Below are positions 25,953-34,593 of a DNA stretch of 44,875 nt, piece after piece. Origin of the DNA: Pirellulaceae bacterium (GTDB lineage: Bacteria; Planctomycetota; Planctomycetia; Pirellulales; Pirellulaceae); assembly GCA_023382975.1 (NCBI GenBank), contig JAHDXO010000005.1:1-44875 (forward strand), in the 5' to 3' direction. The notes beneath the pieces are model-generated. The model did not search any database. It was not told where the DNA came from and was given only the letters and a program-made list of their open reading frames with translations. The translations under genes were made by a program, and so were the position numbers. How positions within the stretch are numbered: the first letter of the stretch is position 1; each line of letters starts with the position of its first letter.

Positions 25953-27257
25953 TTACACAAACGGCGTGATGCCGGGCATGGCGATCTTGACGGCCGGCGC
26001 GTCGCCCCACTCGTACTTCGCGGGCGTCAAATCCTCCTTGGAATTCATCGCCGCGTCCCAGGTGATCTCCTGGCCCGTGTAGCACGCCATGCGGCCCATG
26101 ATGGCCAGCAACGTGCTGTACGACATGTAGACGCCGTTGTTGATATGCTCGCCCTTGCGGATGCCTTGGAACAGCTCGATGTGCTCGACGTCATACATGC
26201 TGGGCTTCGGCCCGTCGTACTTCCAGGGCTCGCCTTCCTTCGGCATGATCCGGTTCTGCAGCACGACGGCCTGGCCCTTGCTGCCCAGAATGTAGTCATC
26301 GACGTCGTTCTTGCAGCCCTTCATCTGCCGCGTGTAGGCAAAGCACTTGGTGCCGCTGGCCCACTCGTAGCAGACCGCGTGGTGGTCGTAGATGTTGCCC
26401 CACTGCTCCTCGACGCGTACCTGTCGACCGCCAAGCCCGACGCACTTGACCGGCGGTTGGTCGCCCATCAGCCAAAGGGCCTTGTCCAGACTGTGAATGT
26501 GCTGCTCGACGTTGTGGTCCCCGGAAAGCCACGTGAAGTAGTACCAGTTCCGCAACTGGTACTCCATTTCGCTCCACTCCGGTTGGCGTCCGCGATGCCA
26601 TAGCGTGCCCGCCAGATAGTTTTCCTGAATCGCGGCGATATCGCCGATCGCGCCGTCCAGCAGTCGCTTCATCGTCTCGCGAACACCGTAGTCGTAACGC
26701 CAGCAGAGCCCCGAGACGATCGACAGATCCTTCTGCCGGGCCAGCTCGGTGGTCTCCAGCACGCTGCGCACCCCCGGCCCGTCGACGGCGACCGGCTTCT
26801 CGCAGAACACATGCTTTCCTTTGTCGATCGCATACCGCAGATGCATCGGACGGAAGTGCGGCGGTTCGCAAAGCAGCACGACATCGACGTCGCTGTCGAT
26901 CAACTGCTTGCCGCCTTCGAACCCCGAGAACACGTGATCGTCGTCGATCTCCGCCTTCTCGCCCAACTGCCGCTGCAGGATGCCCCGCGCGCCGTCCACA
27001 CGGTCCTTGAACACATCGGCCACCGCGACCAACTTGACGTTCTCATCCGCTCGGCAAGCGTTCACGGCAGCCCCGCTGCCCCGTCCGCCACAGCCGATCA
27101 GACCGATTTTCAGGACGTCGTTGGACGCGGCGTGGACCATGCGGGCCGGTCCCAGCGTCGCAGCGAGCGACCCGCCTAAGACGGCTGCCGTCGAGCCTTT
27201 TAAGAAACTCCGGCGATCGGATGAAGAAGGGACACTGGTGGAATTCGAGGATGTCAT
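25953..27257 (-). CDS. Tat-exported Gfo/Idh/MocA-family oxidoreductase
   Basis: A 434-residue protein with a twin-arginine signal (SDRRSFLKGSTAAVLGG). The Rossmann NAD(P) site is IGLIGCGGRGSGAA. The family motif is CEKPVAVDG, and the C-terminal alpha/beta domain holds SGDHNVEQHIHSLDKALW, whose His and Asp are candidates for catalysis. Length and layout match the large planctomycete set of exported Gfo/Idh/MocA dehydrogenases, which oxidise or isomerise sugars or inositols while carrying their cofactor through the Tat pathway. Substrate is unknown. AGGAG lies nine bases before the ATG at 27257. The gene stands alone: its 3' end almost touches the convergent toroid gene, and 338 noncoding bases separate it from the DUF1570 gene, which lies upstream of it on the same strand. 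Confidence 0.92.
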   Translation of the reverse strand: MTSSNSTSVPSSSDRRSFLKGSTAAVLGGSLAATLGPARMVHAASNDVLKIGLIGCGGRGSGAAVNACRADENVKLVAVADVFKDRVDGARGILQRQLGEKAEIDDDHVFSGFEGGKQLIDSDVDVVLLCEPPHFRPMHLRYAIDKGKHVFCEKPVAVDGPGVRSVLETTELARQKDLSIVSGLCWRYDYGVRETMKRLLDGAIGDIAAIQENYLAGTLWHRGRQPEWSEMEYQLRNWYYFTWLSGDHNVEQHIHSLDKALWLMGDQPPVKCVGLGGRQVRVEEQWGNIYDHHAVCYEWASGTKCFAYTRQMKGCKNDVDDYILGSKGQAVVLQNRIMPKEGEPWKYDGPKPSMYDVEHIELFQGIRKGEHINNGVYMSYSTLLAIMGRMACYTGQEITWDAAMNSKEDLTPAKYEWGDAPAVKIAMPGITPFV

Positions 27258-27595
27258 ACGGACGTGCTCCTGTGTTTGAGGGATCGGATGGTAGGCGGGT
27301 CGAAAACCGGCGGATTCAGCGTGACGGATCCGTCAGCCTCTCCAGGCCGATGCCCTCCGCCACGCTGGCCGATCCAGCCATTATGCCAAGCCGCCATAGG
27401 CCGGGCAACCTAGCCGACCCCACCAAAAAACCGCGAAATCTTGTCCCTCTCGGGAATCGTGCTCGATTTCGATATCGCGATCGGTGCAACTGCGAATACG
27501 TGCAGGACTCGAAGACGGTTCGTTGACTGACTGCATGCGCGGTGGCCGGTATCTGACCGAGCCACTGGACCGAGGACTCGCGGCGCTGGCGGATT
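27258..27595. other. Intergenic stretch upstream of the oxidoreductase gene
   Basis: No gene is supported. The only structure is a perfect palindrome TGACGGATCCGTCA at 27322-27335. It should hold the promoter of the oxidoreductase gene, but none stands out. Confidence 0.4.
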
Positions 27596-28738
27596 TCAGC
27601 GTACCGAACCCATGTACTCCACAAACTCGGCGTCCAACGCCTGCAAATCCTGGCCGAAGACGCTCTTGAACGCTTCGAGTCGTTCCTCTGGAGTGTCGTA
27701 GATCATGGGCGGCTTCTCCGCCATCAATTGCAGATAGCGGATGTACTGGCCGGTGTATTTGCGGATCAGAAAGTAGGTCAGCGACCAAGCTTCGGCGTAA
27801 GCGTCCAACGCCGTGTCCGGTTGGCGGAAGCGGTCGTCGCTGGACACGAGGGTCTGTAGCGAATCGGCAGCCCGCTTGGGGAGAAAACGCCGGAACCGAT
27901 CGAGCCGGCCGGGATGGACGCCACCGACGTTCCGCCAGCCTTGGGAACTGGCCAAGTCCGGCGTCTCGAAATACACGGCCAACCCTTCGCTGATCCAGAG
28001 CGGGATGTCGGCGAAACGGGTGTGAAAGCCGCAGTTGTAGGCCAACTGGTGCGTCGCTTCGTGGATGATCGTGGCCACCATCCACTCGGCGCCAGGTGCG
28101 GCCAACAACCGGTTGATCTGCGCCGACGTCGTCGTGCGGCCAGATTCCTGCGGTCGGGCCTGGCTGCCCGTCAAGTCGAACATCGTGACGCGATTGGACC
28201 GCAAACTGTAGTACCCGACGATGTTGCCCGCGGCGTCTCCCAATTCCGCCCTGGCATACTTGGTATAGGCATCGCGGGTATCGAACACCAAGGCGATCAG
28301 CGGCATGTCGGGATCGCGAAGCGCAAACCCGCGGCGCTCCCAGTAGTTGCGAAAGGCCCGGTACAGCCGTTCGTACAGCGCTCCGCACCACTGCGCGTAG
28401 GCGGGCGAAGTGTTGTATGCGATCAGATAGTTCGCCGTATGATGCAGCCGGAATCCAGGCAACTCCACGGTCAACCGAGCCGACAATTCCGCGCGCGACA
28501 TCGGTTGGTACGGTTGATCGTCCCGCGTCCGCCGCACGACTTGCTCCGACGGCACGGCCCACAGAATCCCTTCGCGGTCGCGCAACAAGACCCCGCCGTC
28601 CGCCGCTTCGGTTACGATCTGCCCAACCAGATGCACCGGCCGCCCCTCGCGCTCGGTCGTCACGTAATCCAACCCGAACGCCGAACCGGCAACGGACCAG
28701 CAGGTCAACAACAGCAACTCAATCGATTGGTATCTCAT
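27596..28738 (-). CDS. DUF1570 putative metallopeptidase, exported
   Basis: A 380-residue precursor. A Sec signal peptide (MRYQSIELLLLTCWSVAGSAFG) marks ATG 28738 as the likely start; an in-frame start at 28783 would place 15 extra residues before it. The zinc-binding helix is IIHEATHQLAYN (HEATH, an HExxH variant with Thr), followed ~25 residues later by WISEGLAVYFE, a third glutamate ligand typical of gluzincin-like enzymes. The upstream beta-domain (DYVTTEREGRPVHLVGQIV) resembles the N-terminus of other planctomycete DUF1570 proteins. A peptidase acting in the periplasm or envelope is likely; substrates are unknown. No operon partner is close: 160 bases separate it from the divergent aldehyde dehydrogenase gene. 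Confidence 0.82.
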   Translation of the reverse strand: MRYQSIELLLLTCWSVAGSAFGLDYVTTEREGRPVHLVGQIVTEAADGGVLLRDREGILWAVPSEQVVRRTRDDQPYQPMSRAELSARLTVELPGFRLHHTANYLIAYNTSPAYAQWCGALYERLYRAFRNYWERRGFALRDPDMPLIALVFDTRDAYTKYARAELGDAAGNIVGYYSLRSNRVTMFDLTGSQARPQESGRTTTSAQINRLLAAPGAEWMVATIIHEATHQLAYNCGFHTRFADIPLWISEGLAVYFETPDLASSQGWRNVGGVHPGRLDRFRRFLPKRAADSLQTLVSSDDRFRQPDTALDAYAEAWSLTYFLIRKYTGQYIRYLQLMAEKPPMIYDTPEERLEAFKSVFGQDLQALDAEFVEYMGSVR

Positions 28739-28898
28739 CACGTCGAATATATCAGACACCGAACCGGCAGGGAGCCCGCCCAACCCGAATTGTCCCAGGA
28801 GCTATGCAAAGTGGCTCGCGTGAGCTTGGCAATCCGAGTGACCTTCGTTAGGATTTCGAGGAAGTGGGGGACGTTCAACCTGGCGAAGGAGGATGGAG

Positions 28899-30392
28899 AT
28901 GGCGGCACAACGAACATCGGACTTGTTACCCGAGGTGCGTGACTTCTTGACGTCGGGACGGCTTGGGGGGGTAATCGACGGCCAGACCGTCGTCTCGGCG
29001 GACGAACACTTGTTCGCGACCCGCGACCCCGGCTCGGGCGAGGTGATCGCCGAGGTCTGTGGTTTGCAAGGCGACGATGTCGACCGCGCGGTTCAAGCAG
29101 CACAGCGGGCGTTCGTCCAATCGTCATGGGCGCGGCTGGCGCCCGCCGAGCGCGCGGCCGCGTTGCATCGGCTGGCCGATGCGGTGGAAGGGCGGAAGGC
29201 GATCCTGGCGCAGATCGAGGCCCTGGATTGCGGCAAACTGCTCCCGCAAGCGGCTGGGGATGTGCAGAACTTCGTCGATACGATGCGGTACTTTGCGGAC
29301 CTCTCCCAGCATGTCCAGCAGCGCAGCGTGCTGGCGGTGGCTCGGCACGAGGCTTGGACTTCGCGTCATCCCTGGGGCCCGTGCGGTTTCATCGTTCCCT
29401 GGAATTTCCCGTTTCTGCTGGTGGGGTGGGGCATTGCTCCCGCGTTGGCGGCGGGAAACACGGTGGTGATCAAGCCGGCCGAGGATACGCCGCTGTCGGC
29501 GATCTATCTGGGCCGGTTGGCCAAAGAGATCGGTCTGCCCGACGGGCTGATCAACGTGGTGCCGGGGCTGGGCGAGACGGCCGGTGCGGCGCTCGCGTCC
29601 CATCCGGGGCTGCGCCGCTTGTCGTTCACCGGTTCGCCCGAGGTGGGGCGACTGGTCGCCGAAGCCTGCGGCCGCAACCTGGTGCCCGTCAAGCTGGAAT
29701 TGGGCGGCAAGGGTGCCGCGGTGGTGTTTGAGGACACCGAGCTGGACGATACCGTCGAGAAACTGGTCCAAGCGATCACGTTCCACACCGGGCAGGTCTG
29801 CTGCGATGCCACGCGCTGGTTGATCCATCGGCCGATTTACGACCGTTTCGTGGAAGCCAGCGCGCAGCGGATGAAGCAGGTCCGCATCGGCTACCAGTTG
29901 GACCGGCAATCGCAGATGGGGCCGGTGGTCAGCCAGAAGCAACGCGAGCGGGTGCTGGGCTACTTGCAACGAGGCGTCCAGGAGGGCGCCGAGTTGGTGT
30001 TGGAGGGCGGCCCCGAGCAGGTGCCGGGACGCGACGGCTTTTTCGTGAAACCAGCGCTGTTGGCCGGTTCGCTGGACAACGTCGCCGCGCGCGAAGAGAT
30101 CTTCGGACCGGTCGCCTACTTGACGCCCTTTCAAGACGAAGAAGAAGCGATTCAACTGGCCAACGCGACCGACTACGGCTTGGCCAACAGCGTCTGGACA
30201 ACGGATCTGAGCCGAGCGGCCCGGGTTGCCGACGCGATGGTGGCCGGCAACAGTTGGATCAACGCTCACAATCTGTTCCCGCATGGCGTGCCGTACGCCG
30301 GAGTCGGCAAGAGCGGTATGGGCGGCGGCGTGCTGTCCGTGCTGACGCTGCTGGATTACTGGCGCAGCCTGTCTGTCGTGCGGCCTCTCTGA
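28899..30392 (+). CDS. NAD(P)-dependent aldehyde dehydrogenase
   Basis: A 497-residue class I-type aldehyde dehydrogenase. The oxyanion Asn lies in VPWNFPF, the cofactor segment is NTVVIKPAEDTPLS, and the general-base Glu is in LELGGKG. The catalytic Cys is Cys301 in HTGQVCCDATR, followed by a second Cys. The C-terminal EEIFGPVAY and YGLANSVWT segments are canonical. It oxidises an aldehyde to the acid; betaine aldehyde or a related substrate is possible, but the sequence does not prove it. GAAGGAGG lies about six bases before ATG 28899; ATG 28893 abuts that site and is unlikely. The aldo-keto reductase gene follows by 18 bases, so the two probably act in one aldehyde or sugar pathway. Confidence 0.93.
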   Translation: MAAQRTSDLLPEVRDFLTSGRLGGVIDGQTVVSADEHLFATRDPGSGEVIAEVCGLQGDDVDRAVQAAQRAFVQSSWARLAPAERAAALHRLADAVEGRKAILAQIEALDCGKLLPQAAGDVQNFVDTMRYFADLSQHVQQRSVLAVARHEAWTSRHPWGPCGFIVPWNFPFLLVGWGIAPALAAGNTVVIKPAEDTPLSAIYLGRLAKEIGLPDGLINVVPGLGETAGAALASHPGLRRLSFTGSPEVGRLVAEACGRNLVPVKLELGGKGAAVVFEDTELDDTVEKLVQAITFHTGQVCCDATRWLIHRPIYDRFVEASAQRMKQVRIGYQLDRQSQMGPVVSQKQRERVLGYLQRGVQEGAELVLEGGPEQVPGRDGFFVKPALLAGSLDNVAAREEIFGPVAYLTPFQDEEEAIQLANATDYGLANSVWTTDLSRAARVADAMVAGNSWINAHNLFPHGVPYAGVGKSGMGGGVLSVLTLLDYWRSLSVVRPL

Positions 30393-30410
30393 AGCAAGGA
30401 GTCATCGATC

Positions 30411-31382
30411 ATGAAGTATCGGACGTTGGGCCGTACGGGCTGGCAGGTCAGCGAGATCGGCTACGGCATGTGGGGCATGGTAGGCTGGACCGGCTCGGAC
30501 GACGACCAGACCCGGCAGGCCCTGCAATTCTCGGTGGATTTGGGCTGCAACTTCTTCGACACCGCTTGGGCCTACGGCGACGGCCGTAGCGAAGCCCTGT
30601 TGGGAGAGTTGGTGCGAGCCAACCCGGATCGGCGATTGTTTACCGCCACCAAAATCCCACCCAAGAATCGCAGGTGGCCCAGTCGCCGCGAGTTCACGCT
30701 GGACGACTGCTTCCCGCCCGATCATATCCGCCAGTACGTCGAGAGCAGCTTGCAGAACTCCGGACTTTCCGCGTTCGACCTGGTCCAATTCCATACCTGG
30801 GAAGACGCCTGGCTGAACGACGATCGTTGGTATCATGCCCTCAGCGACTTGAAGACCCAGGGGCTGCTGCACGCCATCGGCATCAGCATCAACCGCTGGG
30901 AACCCGAGAACGGTGTCAAAGCGGTCGAGAGCGGGTTGATCGACTGTGTGCAAGTCATCTACAACATCTTCGATCAGAACCCGGAAGACGAGTTGTTCCC
31001 GGCCTGCCGCGCTCATCAGGTGGGCGTGATCGCCCGCGTGCCGTTCGACGAAGGCACGCTGACCGGCACGTTGACCATGGATAGCCGCTGGCCCAAGGGC
31101 GATTGGCGAAACACCTATTTCGTCCCCGCGAATCTGGCGGCCAGCGTCGAGCGCGCCGAAGCGTTGCGGCCGCTGGTCCCCGCCGGCATGACCATGCCCG
31201 AAATGGCTCTGCGTTTCATCCTGGCCGAGCCGACGGTCAGCACAACGATCCCCGGAATGCGTCGTCCGCAGCACGTCCAAGCCAACTTGGCTACCAGCGA
31301 CCAAGGCCCACTACCCCCGTCGCTCATCGAACAACTTCGCAACCACCGCTGGGACCGCCGCCCCACGGACTGGTCCCAATAA
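30411..31382 (+). CDS. Aldo/keto reductase
   Basis: A 323-residue (beta/alpha)8 reductase. The start MKYRTLGRTGWQVSEIGYGMWGM is typical of the AKR superfamily. The catalytic tetrad is visible: Asp in FFDTAWAYG, Tyr in the same segment, Lys in TATKIPP and His in VQFHTW. The NADPH-binding end is FILAEPTVSTTIPGMRRPQHV. It reduces aldehydes or ketones, or oxidises sugars, with NADP(H). It is the second gene after the aldehyde dehydrogenase (18-base gap, AAGGAG before the ATG), so an aldehyde produced by one could be the substrate of the other. The specific substrate is not deducible. Confidence 0.93.
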   Translation: MKYRTLGRTGWQVSEIGYGMWGMVGWTGSDDDQTRQALQFSVDLGCNFFDTAWAYGDGRSEALLGELVRANPDRRLFTATKIPPKNRRWPSRREFTLDDCFPPDHIRQYVESSLQNSGLSAFDLVQFHTWEDAWLNDDRWYHALSDLKTQGLLHAIGISINRWEPENGVKAVESGLIDCVQVIYNIFDQNPEDELFPACRAHQVGVIARVPFDEGTLTGTLTMDSRWPKGDWRNTYFVPANLAASVERAEALRPLVPAGMTMPEMALRFILAEPTVSTTIPGMRRPQHVQANLATSDQGPLPPSLIEQLRNHRWDRRPTDWSQ

Positions 31383-31458
31383 CACTCCGACGACTAACGC
31401 GCGTAGCTCACCCGGACAAAGAAACCGTCCAAGAGCAGATAGAAAAGGAAAGAAGCTG

Positions 31459-31495
31459 CCGGGCCATGCGGCCCCCGGTACAAGCCTTGTTTTTT
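31459..31495 (+). terminator. Possible terminator after the aldo/keto reductase gene
   Basis: CCGGGCC (31459-31465), loop ATGC, then GGCCC and CCGG with a two-base bulge to 31478. A run of six T follows at 31490-31495 after an eleven-base gap containing ACAAG-C-CTTGT, which could form a second small hairpin ending in the T-run. It lies 76 bases beyond the stop. Confidence 0.45.
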
Positions 31496-31547
31496 CAAAC
31501 TGGCCGCTGACGTCCGCCGTGCCAGACGCGAATGAACCTGACGTTCT

Positions 31548-33917
31548 TCAGGTATTCATCAGCATTTTCATCAGGTTGGGCAGGCCGGCGCCCTGGTGGT
31601 AGCGGTCGCGGCCGAGATCGTTGCAGTTGTCCAGCAGAATCCTCTTGACTTCGTCGGGCCGACCGATGAATTCGCGGCGGACGGACAGGAACGCGGCCAG
31701 CAGGCCCGAGACATGAGGGCAGGCCATGCTCGTACCGCTCTCGGTCCTGAACAACTGGTCGAACGCTGGCGGCTTGGCGCCGGGGATGCCTGAAACGGGA
31801 AAGTTGGCACTGCACGACAGGATTCGTTCCCCCGGCGCGACGACGTCTGGCTTGGGACGACCGTCCGACGTCGGGCCGCGGGACGAAAACCACGACACGC
31901 CGTAGAGATGCGGCTTGTCGGCGTTGACCGAGCCCACGGCCACGCAGTCCTGAAGATTGGCCGGGTCTCCGATCGACAACTGCGTGTTCAAGTCGAAACC
32001 GCCGTCGTCGGTCAGTACCTGGATCTGGCCTTCGTTCCCCGCGGCGACGCAGACCATCGTTCCCTGCCGCCACAGGTCGCGCAGTTCCTTGCAGATCGGC
32101 GAGAAACCGCAACCGTATACCGACGCATCGAACGGCCCGCCCAGGCTGAGGTTGACGCCGTGGATCTTCAGGCCCGAGACGACGGACTGGTTCTGGTGGA
32201 AAATGTGATCGATGGCCTTGATGATCCACGAATCGTTCCCAAACCCGTCGTCGTCCAGCACTTTGTAAACGACCAACTTGGTGCGCGGCGCGATTCCTAG
32301 AATGTGCCTGCCAGAGCCCTTGTATTCGCCGGCAATGATGCCGCAGACATGAGTGCCGTGACCGTCGCGGTCGCCGTCGGCCGGATCGGCCGCGCCACCG
32401 CCAGACGGATGCAGATTGATCGGCGTATCGGAATGCTGAGTGCAATCCCACATCTCGATGATGGTGCCATGCGTGGCGAAATGGGGATGATCCCACCGCA
32501 CGCCCGTGTCGAGGACGGCCCAGGTGATCTTGTTGCCGACTGCGGCATAGCTGGCTCGACCGGCATCGACGTTCAGCGGGCCGTGAGACCGATGCAGGAG
32601 TTTCCGTTTGGTGGAATTTCTCCAGACCGCGTAGACGTTCAAGTCCCGGTGCGCCTCGGCCACCGCGTTGATTTCGTCCGGGGTCAGCCAGGCAGAGACA
32701 TATTTTCGCAGAGCGATGGCCCTGAGTTCCCGCGGCAAATCGGCTGCTTCTTCATCCGTTGCGCCCGCTTCTCGGGCTCGCCCGACAGCGATCTCCACAA
32801 CGCGGTCCTTGAGATCGGCAATGCGGCCGGTCAGCGACTCCGCCTCAGGCGGCTGCGCGGATTCCCGCGCTTCGCGTTCCGTCGTGGACTCGTCGACTGC
32901 TTCGTACCCAGGCTCCAGCACCTCGATCAACACGGGCACTCGGCGCTGGGGGGCGACGAATTCCTCCGCGACGTCGCGGGCCACCAAGAACCGGCCGAAC
33001 GAATCGAATCCGATCTGATGATGGACGACTTTTCGCACGTCGGGATGAGAGAGATAACCGAAGGACGAGTGCGGATTGAACTGCCGGAGGCTCACCGTAC
33101 GTTCGTTGACGATGCGACGATCGATGATCCGGACGGCACCGTTCGGCGTCATCAGCGGTTCGAAGTCGTTGGCAAGCGTTGCGTCGAGGGCGACCGGATC
33201 GAGGCGGTCCGCGAAGTTGTGCCAGGTACGCACTCGATCCGGAATGGCCAACGGGTTGCCAAAATCCTCCAGCACGTCCTGGACTTCCCGAATCCCCAGC
33301 GGCGATCCCATGGTCACCAGCAGGCAGCAATCGGGGCGAGTTATCTGTTGGTCGGACAGGACTTCAAAGGCCACGACAGTTCCCAGGCTGTGCGAGACCA
33401 GCACGAAGGGCTCGGTGCTGCCCTCGATTTCCGCTCGCAGCCGATTCTGGATCTGCTCGCGGATGCCGGGCTGGTAGAAATACGCCGCTACATCTTTCAG
33501 AAAGCGTTCCAGGAAAATCTTGGAAATCGGCCGTCGCAAGAAGCCCGGCAGCGGCAGGAACTTCGCGCCAACCGCTCGCTTGCCGCCGGATCGTCCACTG
33601 GGGACTTCGACGCCGGCAATGGCCGCCGCCAGTTGTTCCAGCCGCGCGGCGGCATCCTTGCGTTTGGATGTCGGGACGGACGCATCTTTCAGGATCGCTT
33701 GGATGTCGATCTCGCCTTCGTCTTGGCCTTCGTCCGGATCGTCTTCGATCCCCCGCGTCCGCACGGACCCGGCGGCCGTATCGCCGTGCAAGATATCGGC
33801 CCAGTACGCCCCCCGAGTCCGCTGGCCCATCGGCTTGCCGAACAGCGCGATGTCCCATTCCCGCTTCCACTGCTGCTGCGGCGGATGCTCACCGATGCCA
33901 TGGATGTAGATCACCAT
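31548..33917 (-). CDS. Fusion of an alpha/beta-hydrolase with a subtilisin-type (S8) protease
   Basis: A 789-residue protein with no signal peptide. Residues 1-330 are an alpha/beta-hydrolase: MVIYIHGIGEHP, nucleophile Ser177 in SHSLGTVV, candidate Asp in FADRLDPVALD and candidate His in NPHSSFGYLSH. Residues ~345-455 are acidic and helical, ending in a subtilisin-prodomain-like segment (YVSAWLTPDEINAVAEA). Residues ~460-789 are an intact S8 catalytic domain: Asp470 (AVLDTGVRW), His520 (GHGTHVCG), the oxyanion Asn in AAGNEG and Ser730 (GTSMACPH). AAGGAG lies six bases before ATG 33917, which decides the start over an upstream in-frame ATG at 33962. Both active sites look intact. Fusion of two serine hydrolases in a probably cytoplasmic protein is unusual. 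Roles in regulated proteolysis or defence are guesses. Confidence 0.85.
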   Translation of the reverse strand: MVIYIHGIGEHPPQQQWKREWDIALFGKPMGQRTRGAYWADILHGDTAAGSVRTRGIEDDPDEGQDEGEIDIQAILKDASVPTSKRKDAAARLEQLAAAIAGVEVPSGRSGGKRAVGAKFLPLPGFLRRPISKIFLERFLKDVAAYFYQPGIREQIQNRLRAEIEGSTEPFVLVSHSLGTVVAFEVLSDQQITRPDCCLLVTMGSPLGIREVQDVLEDFGNPLAIPDRVRTWHNFADRLDPVALDATLANDFEPLMTPNGAVRIIDRRIVNERTVSLRQFNPHSSFGYLSHPDVRKVVHHQIGFDSFGRFLVARDVAEEFVAPQRRVPVLIEVLEPGYEAVDESTTEREARESAQPPEAESLTGRIADLKDRVVEIAVGRAREAGATDEEAADLPRELRAIALRKYVSAWLTPDEINAVAEAHRDLNVYAVWRNSTKRKLLHRSHGPLNVDAGRASYAAVGNKITWAVLDTGVRWDHPHFATHGTIIEMWDCTQHSDTPINLHPSGGGAADPADGDRDGHGTHVCGIIAGEYKGSGRHILGIAPRTKLVVYKVLDDDGFGNDSWIIKAIDHIFHQNQSVVSGLKIHGVNLSLGGPFDASVYGCGFSPICKELRDLWRQGTMVCVAAGNEGQIQVLTDDGGFDLNTQLSIGDPANLQDCVAVGSVNADKPHLYGVSWFSSRGPTSDGRPKPDVVAPGERILSCSANFPVSGIPGAKPPAFDQLFRTESGTSMACPHVSGLLAAFLSVRREFIGRPDEVKRILLDNCNDLGRDRYHQGAGLPNLMKMLMNT

Positions 33918-34023
33918 CACGGACTCCTTCTTCGACGGGAGATTGCCAGCGGACGAATTCAACGATTGTAGCCCGACGCAATCTGTTTGTCTCCGACTCG
34001 ACGGGCAGCTTTTCGGCGAACTG

Positions 34024-34545
34024 CTACACGTGCCAGACGACGAAGTGGCGGGCGAGCAACAGGATGCTGAAGCAGGCGGTCATCGCGCAGTGCCAGCGAC
34101 AGACTCGCCCAGTGCCGTAACATTGGCCGAGGAAATTGGCAAGCACGTAAATCTGAAACAGGAAGATCACCGCGTGTTCGAGCGATTCGACGGGCAGGCC
34201 GAACAGAACCTGGGGATACCACCAGGCGTAAACTCCATACGATCCAATGAACCACTGGAATGCGCGGCAACAATCGAGTGACACGAGATAGCTCAGGATC
34301 AGGATAAAGGGCACGAAGTCGAGTTGCCGAGGCCGCCAGAACCGGCGCCGCAGAATGGGATTGCGTCTCTTGGGAAATCGATCCGCGAGCATCGATCCGA
34401 GCAGATACAAGACGAAGTGGAGCACCGTGACCGCAAAGATGGCGGCGGCGGGGACGAAGATGCCGGCCGCGCAGAGGAGACCGATTCCGCCGGTGAAGGT
34501 TAGCAGGAACCGCAGGCTGAACGAAGGTTGATGGCGAGTTGTCAT
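34024..34545 (-). CDS. Small multi-pass membrane protein of unknown function
   Basis: A 173-residue hydrophobic protein with about four or five membrane segments, for example LLTFTGGIGLLCAAGIFV, IFAVTVLHFVLYLLGSM, FVPFILILSYLVSL and AVIFLFQIYVLANFL. A basic loop (ADRFPKRRNPILRRRFWRPR) after the second segment suggests that side is cytoplasmic. I do not recognise a family. It lies between the DUF763 gene and the hydrolase-protease gene on the same strand, with a palindromic repeat upstream and 106 bases downstream. No strong ribosome binding site is visible. Confidence 0.65.
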   Translation of the reverse strand: MTTRHQPSFSLRFLLTFTGGIGLLCAAGIFVPAAAIFAVTVLHFVLYLLGSMLADRFPKRRNPILRRRFWRPRQLDFVPFILILSYLVSLDCCRAFQWFIGSYGVYAWWYPQVLFGLPVESLEHAVIFLFQIYVLANFLGQCYGTGRVCRWHCAMTACFSILLLARHFVVWHV

Positions 34546-34566
34546 CGAGCAAAGACCTGAGGTACG

Positions 34567-34593
34567 GGCACAGGCTGGCAGCCTGGGCTACGG
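34567..34593. repeat. Dispersed palindrome CAGGCTGGCAGCCTG, copy 2
   Basis: The perfect core palindrome at 34571-34585 is the same as inside the element at 6849-6865. On the minus strand the motif is GTAGCCCAGGCTGCCAGCCTGTG, and its TAG (34590-34588) is the stop codon of the DUF763 gene, so the repeat has been captured at a gene end. Confidence 0.7.

Noticed and set aside
32304..33971. Plus-strand open frame of 555 codons opposite the hydrolase-protease gene
   Set aside because: The minus strand has two intact enzyme active sites and a ribosome binding site; the plus frame has no recognisable motif.
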